A DNA stretch of 64,000 nucleotides, from NCBI GenBank assembly GCA_018417955.1, contig JACTVC010000053.1, forward strand, positions 81,501 through 145,500, given 5' to 3'. A program made the position numbers and the translations under genes. This DNA comes from Laccaria trichodermophora. Taxonomy: Eukaryota; Basidiomycota; Agaricomycetes; Agaricales; Hydnangiaceae. How positions within the stretch are numbered: the first letter of the stretch is position 1; each line of letters begins with the position of its first letter. This document shows, piece after piece, positions 1-10,779 of this stretch. The notes beneath the pieces were generated by a model. It made no database searches. It had not been told where the DNA came from and was given only the letters and a program-made list of their open reading frames with translations.

Positions 1-1901
1 CCATTCCCGTCAAAAAGGCCGCGACCGCCGCCTCTCCCTCGCCCTATCGCGCCCCTTGACGCGAGACGAAGACGAGTTTGTCAGTTTGCCTGACAATGTC
101 TCCCTTCAAGACCTCGAAGAAAAATTGTCTCGCGATGGGTATCATATCGTTGAGTTTGAGCCTGGCAAGCATGAAGATCCAAGGGAATGGACGAAGGGGC
201 GTAAATGGTTTGTTTGAACCTTTCTTTGGAGATGAGACAAAGTAACGACGAGGCGAGGTGTAGGTTCATCACCATCGCTGCTTCGTTTCTGTGTCTCGCG
301 GTCGCGATAGGGAGTTCAATTGTTACTGGAGAGTATGTTTCCGTTCTGCTACCGTTCCCTCCGATCCTGAGAAATAGCGTAGCATAGAGGGCCCCACGCG
401 AGAGCTCCGCATCAGACAAGTAATCACAAACCTCACCGTAACATGTTTCGTCATGGGCTTCGGTATTGGGTTCGTCTTTGTCTTCCTTCCTCCATCACAC
501 CTTGATCCCACTGACCCCCACCTCCCCACAGCCCACTCTTCCTGGCGCCGCTCTCGGAGATATTCGGACGCAAACCCATCTATTGTATCTCCATGTTCTT
601 CTACTTCATATTCACCCTTCCTAGCGCCCTAGCCCACGTCGCAGGGACGCTCATCGTCCCACGGATGATCGCAGGCCTTGCAGCTTCCGCTCCCATGTGC
701 AACGTCGGCGGAACGATCGCGGACGTCTGGGAGACGGAAAATCGGGGTGCTCCAATGGGAATTTTCTCGGGGACAATCTTGTACGTCCCTTGTTCCCTTC
801 CCTCTCTTTTCCATTCACTCATCCGCTCCACTTTCACAGCCTAGGCCCCTGCGTTGGCCCCATCATAGGGGGCTGGATCGGTCAACGCGCAGGCTGGCGC
901 TGGATTTATTGGGTCCTGTTTATCTTCGTCGGAGCCACGTTCTTATTCACCCTCGTCATGCCTGAAACCCTGGCCCCAGTTCTGCTCAAGAAGAAAGCCG
1001 CAAGGTTGAGAAAGGAGACTGGGGACCCAATGTATCGTACTCTTGAGGAGCTGGAGAAGAAGCCGTTCAAGGAAGTGGTGGTAATCGCGTTGTTGAGGCC
1101 ATTCATTATGCTCTTCACCGAACCGATCATCATTTGTATGACGGTTTGTACGTGCTTTGCGACTTTGGTGTTGAACCGAGCTAATTCGACGAACTTGTGC
1201 AGATCTGTCATTCGTATACGCGCTCCTCTACCTCCTTTTCTTCGCCTTCCCTATCGCGTTTGCAGAGATCCGCCATTTCAGCTTGGGGATCACGGGGACT
1301 ACGTTTGTGAGCATCATGATAGGCATCATCGGCGCCCTCTGCCTTATCCCCGTGCAAGAAATGGTGTACAAACGCGCGACGACGCAAGGGGACTACCCCG
1401 AGGCAAGGCTCTTTCCTATGATGTTTGGGGCTCCGTACGTCTTTTCTTTTCTGCCGCCTCATCAAGCCTGACCCTCAAATTCGCAAAAGGATTCTACCAA
1501 TAGCACTGTTCATATTCGCTTGGACTGGGGCATACGCCCACGTCCACTGGATAGCACCTCTCATCGCAGGGGTCCTCTTCGGGTTCGCCATGCTGGCCCT
1601 GTACGTCTCTGCCAACTCATACATCATTGACTCCTACTCCGCGTACGCCGCCTCCGCCATCGCGGCCAAGACGTTTTTAAGGTCAGAGGTGGGCGCGGTG
1701 GTGCCCGTGTTCGTCACACCGATGTTCCATAACATGAAGTTCCAGTGGGCGGGGTTTTTGTTGGCGATGATTAGCGTGCTTATCGCTCCGATTCCGTACA
1801 TATTTTTCATGTATGGGGAGAGGGTTAGGAGGAGGAGTAAGAAGGCGACAAAGGCGGTTAAGGGGGGTGGGGAGGGGAGGGAGAAGAAGGGGGAAGTGTG
1901 A
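1..1901 (+). CDS. DHA1-type MFS drug/polyamine transporter (5'-truncated by window edge)
   Basis: This gene encodes a plasma-membrane proton-antiport transporter of the major facilitator superfamily, in the fungal TPO1/FLU1-like multidrug and polyamine group. The 5' end lies outside the window. Introns of about 50-60 nt join the exons, for example 208-263, one starting at 333, about 469-529, 782-839, one starting near 1148, and one ending just before 1492. Visible signatures are an acidic cytosolic N-terminus ending EDPREWTKG before TM1, the loop motif FLAPLSEIFGRKP (motif A), GPCVGPIIGGWIGQRAGWRW (motif C, TM5), PETLAPVLL after TM6, a charged central loop, and APILPIALFIFAWTG in TM8/9. The protein ends in a Lys/Arg/Gly-rich tail at 1901. 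The substrate cannot be read from sequence. Family assignment is firm and exact splice sites are my reconstruction. Confidence 0.9.
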
Positions 1902-2023
1902 GGTGTGCGCGGTTCTGGCTGTAAAAGAATGCAGATGTAACACCAAGTTTTGTTTGACTTAAAAGTAGACCTGTTAATGTGAAGTTTTCCTTCAGCCCAG
2001 CTTTCGCGTGCTCAGCGCCTCGG

Positions 2024-2228
2024 CAAGGAACTCTTTTAAAAGAGGAAGAACCTGATAAAAAGTGAATCAGCGTTAGCTTTGTGCACATAAGGAAATCACG
2101 CCCAAGTCGATCAACAGGGGGATGGATATGGCCTCTTTCCGGGAGTCGAACCCAGCTTTGCGTGGGACACCTAGGCAAGCGCGCAGCATGAGCACGATAC
2201 ACGACAAAGAACTTAAAAGAGTTCCTTG
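2024..2228. repeat. 16-bp inverted repeat bracketing the tRNA-like sequence
   Basis: CAAGGAACTCTTTTAA at 2024-2039 is repeated exactly as its reverse complement at 2213-2228. A second diverged tRNA-like stretch (CCAGCTTTCGCGTG...CGGCAAGG, about 1997-2027) lies beside the left arm, matching CCAGCTTTGCGTG at about 2152 in direct orientation. This looks like a small composite or fold-back arrangement of two related Pol III-type copies. Confidence 0.5.
2130..2208 (-). other. tRNA-like (Gly-GCC-like?) sequence with perfect B box
   Basis: On the minus strand there is an exact Pol III B box, GGTTCGACTCC (2142-2152), inside a pairable T-arm CTGGG/CCCGG. Upstream is CGCTTGCC, resembling a Gly-GCC anticodon loop, then CGCA, which can pair with an upstream TGCG. 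Six acceptor bases TTCTTT/AAAGAG also pair. The A box is poor and the length (about 80 nt) would need an intron or extra bases. It may be a degenerate tRNA or a tRNA-derived SINE fragment rather than a working tRNA. Confidence 0.3.
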
Positions 2229-2541
2229 GCCTTCACTTATGTAGTTGGGGAAAAGTGGAAGGAGACCAGGGTGGACACATTTTGTAAGCGGGATTTGGAG
2301 AGGTGAGTTGCGAAATAAGTAGAAGCAGTTTCTCCATCATGCGAAATCTGTTTTTGTGTTAAATAGGATTCTTAAGGGGTGCAAGAGGGGACATGCTCGA
2401 AGGTTGGCTTGAGTGCAGATGCGTTGGTTAGTAGGAAAGACACGGAGCCAATTTCGGCAGAAATTGAGTTCGAGAGGATGGGGGGTGTCTGTAAAATTTG
2501 ATTGGTTGAGGTAAAACGACACAAAATCGTCGACTCTAAGT

Positions 2542-3009
2542 CTAGTGTTTCTCCGAACTTGAAGCATCTTTATCAAACTCCTTCGCCCACTACACCAAAA
2601 CAAGTCAGGTATGAGCATGCAAAAAGATAAGCCAACTCACCAACATTGAAGGAATCCACCATGTTGGCTGCACCACCCTCTTCTAAGAACGTACCCAGAA
2701 CATCAGTCGCGCTCCATTTTGTCCGAAAAAAGTAACGCACCTCATGTGCGGCGCTGATACTCCATACAGCATACGTCACAGCTAAAATGCCACCAGCCGC
2801 AACCGCGGTATTGCTAGCCCAGTTCGATGGTCGGACCCACCAGCCACCTGTGTAGTTCCGTGAGTTAACGGGCAGAGTAGGCAGAGAAGCAAAGTTCGTA
2901 CCAGCCGGCGACCAGACTGCCTTGGGGTATGGGTAACGTGCGCCTCCTCCCTGTCATATGTACGCTGTTAGTCGTCGGGAACGGTGGCGGAGATGAGGAG
3001 ACGCACCAT
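2542..3009 (-). CDS. Small conserved membrane protein (82 aa, five exons; possibly mitochondrial complex I accessory subunit)
   Basis: This gene is split too finely to leave a long open frame. Joining exons 3009-3007, 2950-2902, 2847-2741, 2682-2641 and 2589-2542, all at GT...AG borders, gives exactly 249 nt (82 aa plus stop). The product starts MGGGARYPYPKAVWSP, continues AGGWWVRPSNW, has one hydrophobic segment (TAVAAGGILAVTYAVW, about residues 33-48), and ends PSMLWAKEFDKDASSSEKH. The first intron sits directly after the ATG. The GGGxRYPYPK/VWSPAGGWW/IPSMLWAK pattern recalls a short single-TM protein conserved across fungi that I associate, without certainty, with mitochondrial NADH dehydrogenase accessory subunits. 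The coherent splicing makes a real gene very likely; the function is inferred. Confidence 0.75.
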
Positions 3010-3405
3010 TTTGTGGTTGTTGTGGAGAGAAGATTTGTGAATGACCCTAACCCCACGACTTTCTAATTCCACATCAGAAGTGATTAGGTAACTATCTCCT
3101 GGTCAATCGGCAACTTGAATGTCGCCTCTCCATTCCATGCCTTGTTTGCGAATCGCGTGTGGGCAATGGGCATCCAGGGTCTTGAGGCTCGGAAGATGTC
3201 GGTTTCGGTTTTTACGGTGTGCCTGGCTCTGCTGGCCGCCACACATAATTATAAAAACTGGACATTGGAACAATCGCAAGTGCCATCTCCGAGCTCCTCA
3301 CCAAGGCTGCAAGCCAGCCTCAGCCTTCTCTGAGTCTTTTATTAGGCCCCACCCGGCCTGCGTTGTTCTTCTCTACTTTCTCTTTAGTCTACTGTGCTCT
3401 AGCGT
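3010..3405. other. Intergenic region between divergent genes
   Basis: This is probably the shared upstream region of the minus-strand small protein gene and the plus-strand conserved gene. Short open frames run through 3115-3620 but show no family signature and overlap one another. I see no convincing regulatory element beyond a CT-rich stretch at about 3365-3390. Confidence 0.4.
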
Positions 3406-4059
3406 ATGGGCAGCGACCAATATCATGGCCCACCATCAAGAACTACGTTGCCACGGCCCGCGCTAAAGCACTTCCCCGACGCCTCAGATTACTATGCCTC
3501 ATCAGCGTCGAACCCACTTCCTTTCGCGTTCTGCTCCCAGGTCCTGGACTCGCCGCATGTCCACTTTCCGCCGACGCCGACCATGACATCCACCGAACTA
3601 ACACACTCGCCATACGCATATGATCGGGCACCCATAGACGTCTCACTTAATACCTGTGAGCTCCCAGAGCGCGGGGGAAGGGTTTACGACGAAGAGAGGC
3701 GGTCTCCGCCTAGGGTACGGGATTCCGGCTATTTTCACCCGCGACCAAGAAGCGACGATGTTCAAAGTCGTTTTCATGACGACCACACTACCACCTCTGT
3801 GATTTACGATGGTCCGTCATCCGACGCTTCTGCATTTTACGCACCGCCACCTCAGATAAGCGTACCTCCTCTCCCTGAGGGTCCGGCGTTATACCCTATG
3901 ACGATATCCGACAATACGCAAACCGGCCCGTTGTACTCGCCTTCGCTGGCGAAGACGAAACACGGGAAGAAGGCCCGAAAGAAGAGTGATTCAAAGACGC
4001 GTTCCGTATGCAGCGCTTTTAGCGAACCTGCTCTGGACGGCTGCTTGGGAGGGTTTTGA
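3406..4059 (+). CDS. Conserved basidiomycete protein of unknown function (217 aa, intronless)
   Basis: This single-exon frame encodes a low-complexity, probably disordered protein. It carries the block PRPALKHFPDASDYY, then NPLPFAFCSQVLDSPHVHF and PPTPTMTSTELTHSPYAYDR, then CELPERGGRVYDEERRSPP. I recognise this string (SPHVHFPPTPT...THSP..YDR.PI.V..N.C.LPERG) as a family found widely in mushroom genomes with no assigned role. The C-terminal third has a basic patch (TKHGKKARKKSDSKTRS) that could be a nuclear localisation signal. The true start could be the listed ATG or a later one. The nature of the family is established from recall; any nuclear or regulatory role is inference. Confidence 0.8.
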   Translation: MGSDQYHGPPSRTTLPRPALKHFPDASDYYASSASNPLPFAFCSQVLDSPHVHFPPTPTMTSTELTHSPYAYDRAPIDVSLNTCELPERGGRVYDEERRSPPRVRDSGYFHPRPRSDDVQSRFHDDHTTTSVIYDGPSSDASAFYAPPPQISVPPLPEGPALYPMTISDNTQTGPLYSPSLAKTKHGKKARKKSDSKTRSVCSAFSEPALDGCLGGF

Positions 4060-5076
4060 AGCGACTGTTCGAGGGGCATCAAGACGACGTGACGAGACAC
4101 GACATTCACGAACCTTGTGATTTATTTTGTTGTTCCAACACCACCTTAGAGTGTATGTACGCTAATATTTAATCTGCCTGTTTTGCGCTCTTGAACTTCA
4201 AGGAACCTCGGAACTTGCATCCGACCCAGAGACCCGTGCAAAGCGCGGGGATCAGATGAACACAACAATAAAGATGCCATCGCTATTGTTGTTAAAACCT
4301 TCTTCACAGCTCGAACATGAAGTTTGCGTGTCGGATACACCCGACACGTGTATCGGACTGGGTGTGGGATAGCTTGACCGCCTCCTCAAAGCCCCTTTAC
4401 GAGCCCGACACCACCAAAAGCATCCTCCCCATTTAAACTTAACATATACCGCCAACCACACGGCGCCGCACGGTATGAAGGATGCGTACCCCTTAAAACG
4501 AAGAGCACAAGTGACCCCCGGGTTTTCTGTCATGTATCGTGATTTGCCGCCTGGCTTAAGCGCCCACTGGCACACGAATTGATTTTTAGGTTCAATCCCT
4601 ATGCGGGCACTGCTGCAAGTAGTTCAACAATTTTTTGTGAAAATACTCAAGGGGCTAATCTAGTATTCAAATTTCAAGACAATGTTCGTCGTCACAGCGT
4701 TCTCCCTGGATTATTGCCATCTTACGGGAATTTTATTTCTCTGGTCGATAGATAATATGCACATGGTGAACAGGCATTGCATCTCAAAATCCAATGTGTC
4801 AAAGCGAATAAACCATTTCTCTCAATCTCTGTTGTGTATCTGCCTATATTTACAATTACAAAGGCCTTGGGGGCTATAATTTATATTACAGTATTCTAAG
4901 AAAGCGTTGGTAAAGCAAAATAAAAACACTTGAAAGTGATCCCAATCGTATTCTTGAGCCTGAGGGCATGTGGAGCCTGAATCATAATGTCGAACCAATT
5001 GTTTAGGTCCTGGGTCCTTTTTTTTTTTTTTCATCAGGCCCCGACGATATCCAGCCTAACCTAATTCCAAAGAGTC
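4060..5076. other. Gene-poor spacer
   Basis: No coherent coding exon, tandem repeat or RNA gene was found here. The short open frames have no recognisable composition. A poly-T run at about 5018-5030 is the only notable feature. Confidence 0.4.
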
Positions 5077-5532
5077 CTACGACCTCCCTGAGTCCGTGAT
5101 TTTTTTGATGTAAAACCGACCGCCTTGATACCCTATTTCAGTCGTTCCCGCTGTGAGGACGCAAATACCGACTGCGACGATGAGGCCGATGGGGGCTACA
5201 ATGCGAGGCCGTCCACGAGCTCGAAAAAGGGTGTCATGAACCGGTAGCTGATGAAAATGTCCCCGCAGCTGGTGGAGATGTCCCTGCAGTTGGTGGAGAC
5301 GTCCCCGCAGTTGGACGTGGTGCAAGTGCTGGGCGTGCGGGTGGGGTTGACCTCGCAAATGGGGGTGAGCTTGGCGATGACCTGGATGGTGGGGATGATG
5401 GTGGGGATGATGACCTTGATAATGAGGATGGGGACGATGGGCGGAAAGATCATGAGGATGGTGACCTCTGGAGTGGATGGTAGGAGTGATCAAAGACCCT
5501 ATCCCACCAGCATGAGTTGCAAGTTGAATCAT
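5077..5532 (-). CDS. Doubtful 151-aa His-rich open frame over a minisatellite
   Basis: This minus-strand frame encodes an N-terminal half made of His/Pro/Leu repeats (HLHQLRGHFHQL-type, from the 21-bp tandem below). A C-terminal part follows with one plausible membrane segment (IVAPIGLIVAVGICVLTAG) and a short polar tail. An overlapping minus frame reads the same repeat as CGDIST-type units. The hydrophobic C-terminus is the only reason to list it; the repeat alone would keep several frames open. I recognise no family. It could be the tail of a spliced single-pass protein or pure chance. Confidence 0.2.
   Translation of the reverse strand: MIQLATHAGGIGSLITPTIHSRGHHPHDLSAHRPHPHYQGHHPHHHPHHPGHRQAHPHLRGQPHPHAQHLHHVQLRGRLHQLQGHLHQLRGHFHQLPVHDTLFRARGRPRIVAPIGLIVAVGICVLTAGTTEIGYQGGRFYIKKITDSGRS
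5259..5321 (+). repeat. 21-bp minisatellite, three copies
   Basis: Units begin at 5259, 5280 and 5301 with GTCC[C/C/T]GCAG[C/T]TGG and have a 21-bp period, a multiple of three. Immediately downstream (about 5373-5460) is a purine-rich, GGTGGGGATGATG-like low-complexity stretch. Confidence 0.8.
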
Positions 5533-6606
5533 CGTTGAGGCTCAGCGCTCAGTGTTAAGTGACTCACCCTCGGCGTGCGGACTGCCATGCCCATTATGTA
5601 GGAAGTGGGGCATTTGATGCAAAGCCGCCGGTACTCGCACAGATGAAGGAGATAGACTACAGACTTTCCACGGTCTTGAACGTCGAAATATATGACTCAC
5701 TCCAACCGGCCCTGACGTGACATCCATCGCGCCTAAGAGTCGGGCGTCTCGAGAACCCATCGAGCTTCCTGCTGATTTTACATGGAAGCGTATGTACTAA
5801 ACGCAAACTAAAGGTTGTAATGATCGACCTCCAACTGCAAGAACCAGGATGCCCTCACCTCCGAAAATCGTTCGTCGCCCAGTTTTTGTTATCAGGTCCA
5901 TTATCAAGACTCAAGAGAGGGTTAATGATAGCACAGTGCAGTTTGACGATAGCAGAGCAGTGAGCAGTTGAAGATTTACTATTAAGGATACTTAGCTTGA
6001 AGAATGGTCATTTCGTTAACCCAATTTCAATAGTGACGCCGGTGAGTCCTCGTAGGCCCAGGTTTCTTGAGACAAGTGTAGGTGTCTTATCAGCGCTCAG
6101 CCTCCGCGATGGTATGTAGATTCAAATATTCAAGATCTGTTTGTTGTTTTGCATTTGTTTGCTATCTACACCCTGCCGGAGTCTTGCCCCATTCGGAGAC
6201 AGTTCCCGATCAAGAACCTCGCAAGAACCTCGTTCCTTTCCTTTGCGAGCTCGCACTTGCCACGCACAGCGTCGGCGAATCCGAACCACGTCTCCTAAAT
6301 ATACCCATCGGGTCCCGCTCTGAATTATTGCCCTACATATCTACTAGTATTGTTCAGCAATTGGACAAGGGACACAGAACTCAAAGCAAAAGGGGCTTGG
6401 GAAGTACTACTACTACTTGCTTGCTTTCTTAAAATTCACCTGAAATGCCTTCCTCGAAGCTTAGATCATGTCTTCAATGTCGTCATACCCTTACACGAGG
6501 CTCGATGAGAATACTGATGCCAGGTAAACCGAGCATTCTCCGACTCCCAAGTACTTAGTGGGTCGTTCGCCCCCTCTAACGCACTCACCTCAACCTCCAT
6601 CGTACG
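5533..6606. other. Spacer upstream of the sugar transporter
   Basis: No gene or repeat could be supported. The 3' part is presumably promoter and 5' UTR of the transporter starting at 6607. Open frames at 6082-6432 lack any family signature. Confidence 0.4.
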
Positions 6607-8743
6607 ATGACATCTGAAAAGGTAGCGTATTTTGGAATGACTGGAACCCAGCTCAACATATGGGCTACTGTTGCCTGCACGACAGCCATGACACTCTTCG
6701 GTATGTCCAAAGCCATAGAAGAGAAATGCCTACGGTCAACTTTTGCGTAGGGTATGACCAAGGCGTTTTTGGCGGCATAATAGTCACCCAAGACTTCTTG
6801 GACACCATGGGTAATCCTAATTCCAATCTCCAAGGAACAATTGTGTCTTTGTACGATGTTGGGTGGTATGCATACTTTCATTCAGTTCCCTGTAAAACAA
6901 CAGATAAAATTCTCTAGTTTTTTTGGTGCCATTGCTGCCTTTGCCTTTGGTAGCGTTCTTAAACTGCTGTTACGCGGAAAGAAAGCTCATACCTATTCCA
7001 CCTTTAGGCGAACAATATGGAAGAAAGAAAACCTTTTTTATCGGAGTGATCATCATGTCAATCGGGGCCGTCCTACAAACTTGTGCATTCTCAGTCGCAC
7101 AAATGATTGTCGCCCGATTGATCACCGGTATGAATATCCGCACTTTTCTCGGAGTACGAAGGACGCAGCATTGACGAAGGTTCCATAGGTCTGGGGAATG
7201 GGTACGTTATGATTATTGAAAAAATCCAGAACAATGGCAATATGTTATTATTTGAAGCGTCAACACTGCGACTGCTCCAGTGTGGCAGAGCGAAACATCG
7301 AAACCGGCATGGCGGGGTAAACTGGTCGTGTTTGAAATGATGTCAGTGTCAATCACCTCCTTTTGTTTTTGCCTAGGAACTCACGTACGACAATAAAAGC
7401 ATGAACATTGCAGGGTTTTCTCTGAGTAACTGGATGACGTACGGCTTCAGCTTTACTCAAGGGAGCATCTCTTGGAGGTTCCCTATCGCATTCCAGCTGG
7501 TGTTCTCCGTCATACTCTTTTCCACTATTCCCTGGCTGCCAGAAAGTCCCAGGTGGTTATTAGCGCACGGGTTTGAGGATGAGGGTGTCAGTGTCCTTGT
7601 TGCTTTAGAAGGGGACCTTGCTACTGCCGAAGATGAAGCTATCGTTAAACAGAAGGATGAAATTCTCGATGCCATTAGGATCGAAAGAGAAACCGCTCCC
7701 AGTTGGAAGGATATCCTCCATGGGAACACAGGCAATACGAGGATGATTCGAAGATTGTTGCTTGGTACTGGTGAGGTTTTCAATTTTTGCATACTGGTTG
7801 ACGGATAACTGATTTATCAATTTAGGCACGCAATTAATGCAGCAGCTAGTTGGAATAAATGTCACGAGCTACTAGTAAGTCCCCGGTCCCAAAACGATCA
7901 GCCACCCTTTGACATTTCGTAGCCTCCCTCTTGTCCTCCAGAACTCGGTCGGCCTATCCAACAATCTCTCGCGCCTGTTATCTGCCGTTAATTCCGTGTC
8001 TTATCTCACATTTTCTTTTTGTGGACTCCTCCTGATTGAGAAGGCAGGCCGACGGAAACTGATGATGTGGGGCGCTGCAGGACAGTTCGTCTGCTACGTT
8101 TTCATCAGTGGTCTTTTATCTCAAACCGACGATTCGGAGAATGGGTCAAAATTCGGGGTTGGTGCCACGGCGTTTTTTTTCCTCTACTACGTGTTCTTTG
8201 GTGTATGCTGGCAGGTGAGAACCCTTTACGACGTACTGACTAAACCTTACTGACAACAATGCACATCTTGTTAGGGAGTACCCTGGCTATATCCGACAGA
8301 AATCAACAGCCTGTCAATGAGAACAAGAGGTGCTGCTCTTGGAACTGCGGCGAACTGGTATGACATGCCTACAAAATGTGCAACCGAAAATGTTCTGAAG
8401 TTGTCCCTTGCAGGCTATCCAACTACGTTGTCGTCCAAATAACACCCCGAGGCATTGCGAGCCTCGGATGGCACTTTTACCTAATCTGGGCATTCTTCAA
8501 CGCATTGTTTGTTCCGGTGCGTCTCCGCGCTGTCTGCTTGTCCATTTAATCTGACCTCAACAGCTGATCTGGCTCTTCTACCCTGAAACGGCGAACCGTC
8601 ACCTGGAGGACATTGATAGACTGTACCGCGAAGACAAATCGATGATATTTGTGTTCAGGAACAAGGAGGCGATACAGGTGGAGCGCCCGCAGCGCTTTAG
8701 CGATGTCGACAACGAGCACACTCCCTCACCGCGCACAATTTAG
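6607..8743 (+). CDS. MFS sugar transporter, 511 aa in 12 exons
   Basis: This plasma-membrane hexose/disaccharide-type transporter belongs to the sugar porter family of the MFS. I joined exons 6607-6700, 6751-6865, 6918-6949, 7008-7127, 7189-7201, 7258-7341, 7400-7770, 7826-7874, 7923-8214, 8275-8357, 8414-8516 and 8564-8743. All use GT...AG sites and total 1536 nt. Diagnostic motifs in order are GYDQGVFGGII (TM1), GEQYGRKKTFF (loop 2-3), VNTATAPVWQSETS (TM4-5 region), PESPRWLL (TM6 end), QQLVGINVTSYY (TM7), EKAGRRK (loop 8-9), VPWLYPTEI and FYPETANRHLEDID (after TM12). The length is normal for the family. One exon is only 13 nt. The substrate cannot be decided from sequence. Start ATG 6607 is followed at once by a short cytosolic segment and TM1. 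Confidence 0.92.
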
Positions 8744-9021
8744 GAGAGCTAATATACGATAACGGGACTCTAACTATCAGTTTGAGCAGAGGACTCATGT
8801 GAAAAATAAATATTCTGGAAATAAAATTCGCGAGGCCCGTCGCTAGACTCGCTCCCAACCTTGAAGTTTGAAGATGTTGTCAATTCGATGACATGATTAT
8901 GAATAGACGGGGGGACAGAAGCAAAGTTTCGGAGAGCGCGAATTTGTCAAACTAGCGCGGTGCACTCTTTGGCTTCGAAGACTAACAAATAGCTGTAAAC
9001 AACTCCTGAACGTCGAAGGCC
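8744..9021. promoter_or_regulatory. Intergenic region, presumed TAF11 promoter
   Basis: These 278 bp separate the transporter stop from the TAF11 start. They hold the transporter's 3' end (AAAATAAATATT at about 8802) and presumably the TAF11 promoter. No clear TATA box is visible, as is common for fungal housekeeping genes. Confidence 0.35.
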
Positions 9022-10218
9022 ATGACGACCCCGTATGCATCGTTCAACACGACTCCGAGCACACCCTCGGGTGCCAACGCTGCACCAAACTATTTTATGA
9101 CGCCGACGCCACCGCCAACTCGGGGCCGACCCAGGGGATCCGCTCCAGGGACTGGCGCGAAACGGGGTCGAAAACCGCGAGGAGGTTCGACTCTAGGAAC
9201 CAATTCACCGCGTATACCTCCAGGAGGCCTCACAAATGTTAGCGGTACGCAGACTGGAACGAGCTCGAACTACGTGCACTGGGCGGTGCCAAGCGGGACT
9301 GGTCCAGGGGAGGGGAGCACGGCTGGTGGCTCTGGTGGCACTATACTTCAAGGTGGCGTCTCAGCTAGCCCTGGACAGTCTCCGGCGATAGGAGGTGTGG
9401 CGGGAAGCGGCGGTCAGCAGCTCCGCGATGGGGCATCGTCGGCAGCAGCCATCAGTGGAACCAGCTCACAGCCAACAGGCGCTCCATTGTTGGATATGTC
9501 CAAACTCATCAGCTTCCCCGGTGCTGCTATGTTGTCTGGAGTACCAGCACTTGCTAGTACGCGTCCTGGTCAAGCACCTGCTGAAGAAGACGGGGAAGGG
9601 GACGACGAGCTACTGCCTGCAATGGCTGACGACGACTACTCCGCCCAGCTGTCATGGCAGAGTCAGTCTAAAGACAACTTAAAGTGCGTTCTTCTTTAGA
9701 CTCGTATCGATAAAGTTGACGACTGGCTGTAGAGTTCTGATGGACAACTTCAGTCCTAGTCAGTATGATCGTTTCGAGTCGTATAGGAGGCATGCATTGC
9801 CAAAGCAAGCCGTTCGAAAGGTAGGATTCAATCTGGATGATGCTTTTGATCTAATCTCTTTTTTAGGTTATCCAGCAAACTTTGGGGTACCAAGTCTCCC
9901 AGCCTGTCGCCCAAATCATAGCTGGTTTTTCCAAGGTTTTTGTGGGTGAGATCGTTGAGCAAGGTAAGTATTCTACTGATTGTTGTTTATCCATCAGCGG
10001 AAAGGCCCCAGGGCTTGCCGCGGGTTTCCTTGTCATTTGCGTGTGTTTTTCAAGTACTCAATTCTTTGCATATAGCGCGAGAGATTCAAATGCGTCGTGG
10101 TGAGACTGGGCCCCTATCGCCGGATCACCTTCGTGAAGCTTACAGGGCCTACCAACAAAAAACTGGTCGAGTTGGCGCTGCTCGACCGTTGAGAGCGAAA
10201 AAGCTTTTTGTTCGCTAG
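9022..10218 (+). CDS. TAF11: Transcription initiation factor TFIID subunit 11 (TAF11)
   Basis: TAF11 is a TFIID subunit that pairs with TAF13 through a histone fold and acts in the nucleus during Pol II pre-initiation complex assembly. Exons 9022-9683, 9733-9820, 9867-9963 and 10076-10218 sum to 990 nt (329 aa). The first roughly 215 residues are low-complexity (Gly/Ser/Thr/Pro-rich, with basic RGRPRGSAPGTGAKRGRKPR resembling an AT-hook). The conserved TAFII28 domain follows: VLMDNFSPSQYDRFESYRR, ALPKQAVRKVIQQTLGYQVS, QPVAQIIAGFSKVFVGEIVE, then a helix ending GPLSPDHLREAYR and the terminal block RVGAARPLRAKKLFVR. All exon borders fall inside this conserved domain and keep the frame. The domain is complete. 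Confidence 0.95.
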
Positions 10219-10779
10219 GGTTGTCAACTTGTTGTTTGGAATTCACTTCACTCCCATGCGCGGGCAGTCTATCATCGGGCATTGATATTCCTCCCTTCCT
10301 GCATTCGACACCTGCCTGAAAACTCTCACAAGTGCGACGCCGCCGTTGCCTCGAAGCATCTCAGTTAAGACTTGGTCAAGACTTCGATTAGGAAGGCCCG
10401 CCTCAGCTGCCGACCTCTCATTTATTCCACCACCAGCATTCGATGAGCGCTTGTGTTTTTTCTTAAGTTAAAGTACCAAAGTGTAAAGCTGTTTCGCAAA
10501 CTGGCGCGTACTTTCGCTTACTCCTACAATACCAGTGTGTTTTCTGTCGACGAATCGACCTGCAAAAACGGTTCAAACAATTTGTAAGACAGTGCAATGA
10601 TCGATCAGGCCTTGCCAAGATCCTTCCATTCAACATCGACTTACGCCCCTGATTGTGTAAGACTTGCTAGACCGAAAATGGGTAAGTCCCGAGCCTCGAG
10701 GTTTGAGCCCAAAATATCGTTGACATCAAATTGACATATCGCTCGTTCAATTGCACCCTCAAGTCCTTCAGTCCTTGAC
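10219..10779. other. Intergenic spacer
   Basis: No coding exon was recognised between TAF11 and the next gene. A short additional 5' exon or UTR of the downstream oxygenase could lie near 10590-10690. Confidence 0.35.

Larger units (their letters stand above)
1902..2541. other. Intergenic, holding a tRNA-like inverted-repeat segment
   Basis: No coding gene is visible between the two convergent genes. The stretch holds the tRNA-like sequence and the 16-bp inverted repeat listed separately. The rest is presumably 3' UTR of the neighbours. Confidence 0.5.

Noticed and set aside
2865..3056. Apparent frameshift in the small conserved gene (VHMTGRRRTLPIP)
   Set aside because: Reading it as an intron (2951-3006) restores MGGGARYPYPK and a consistent frame, so no frameshift is needed.
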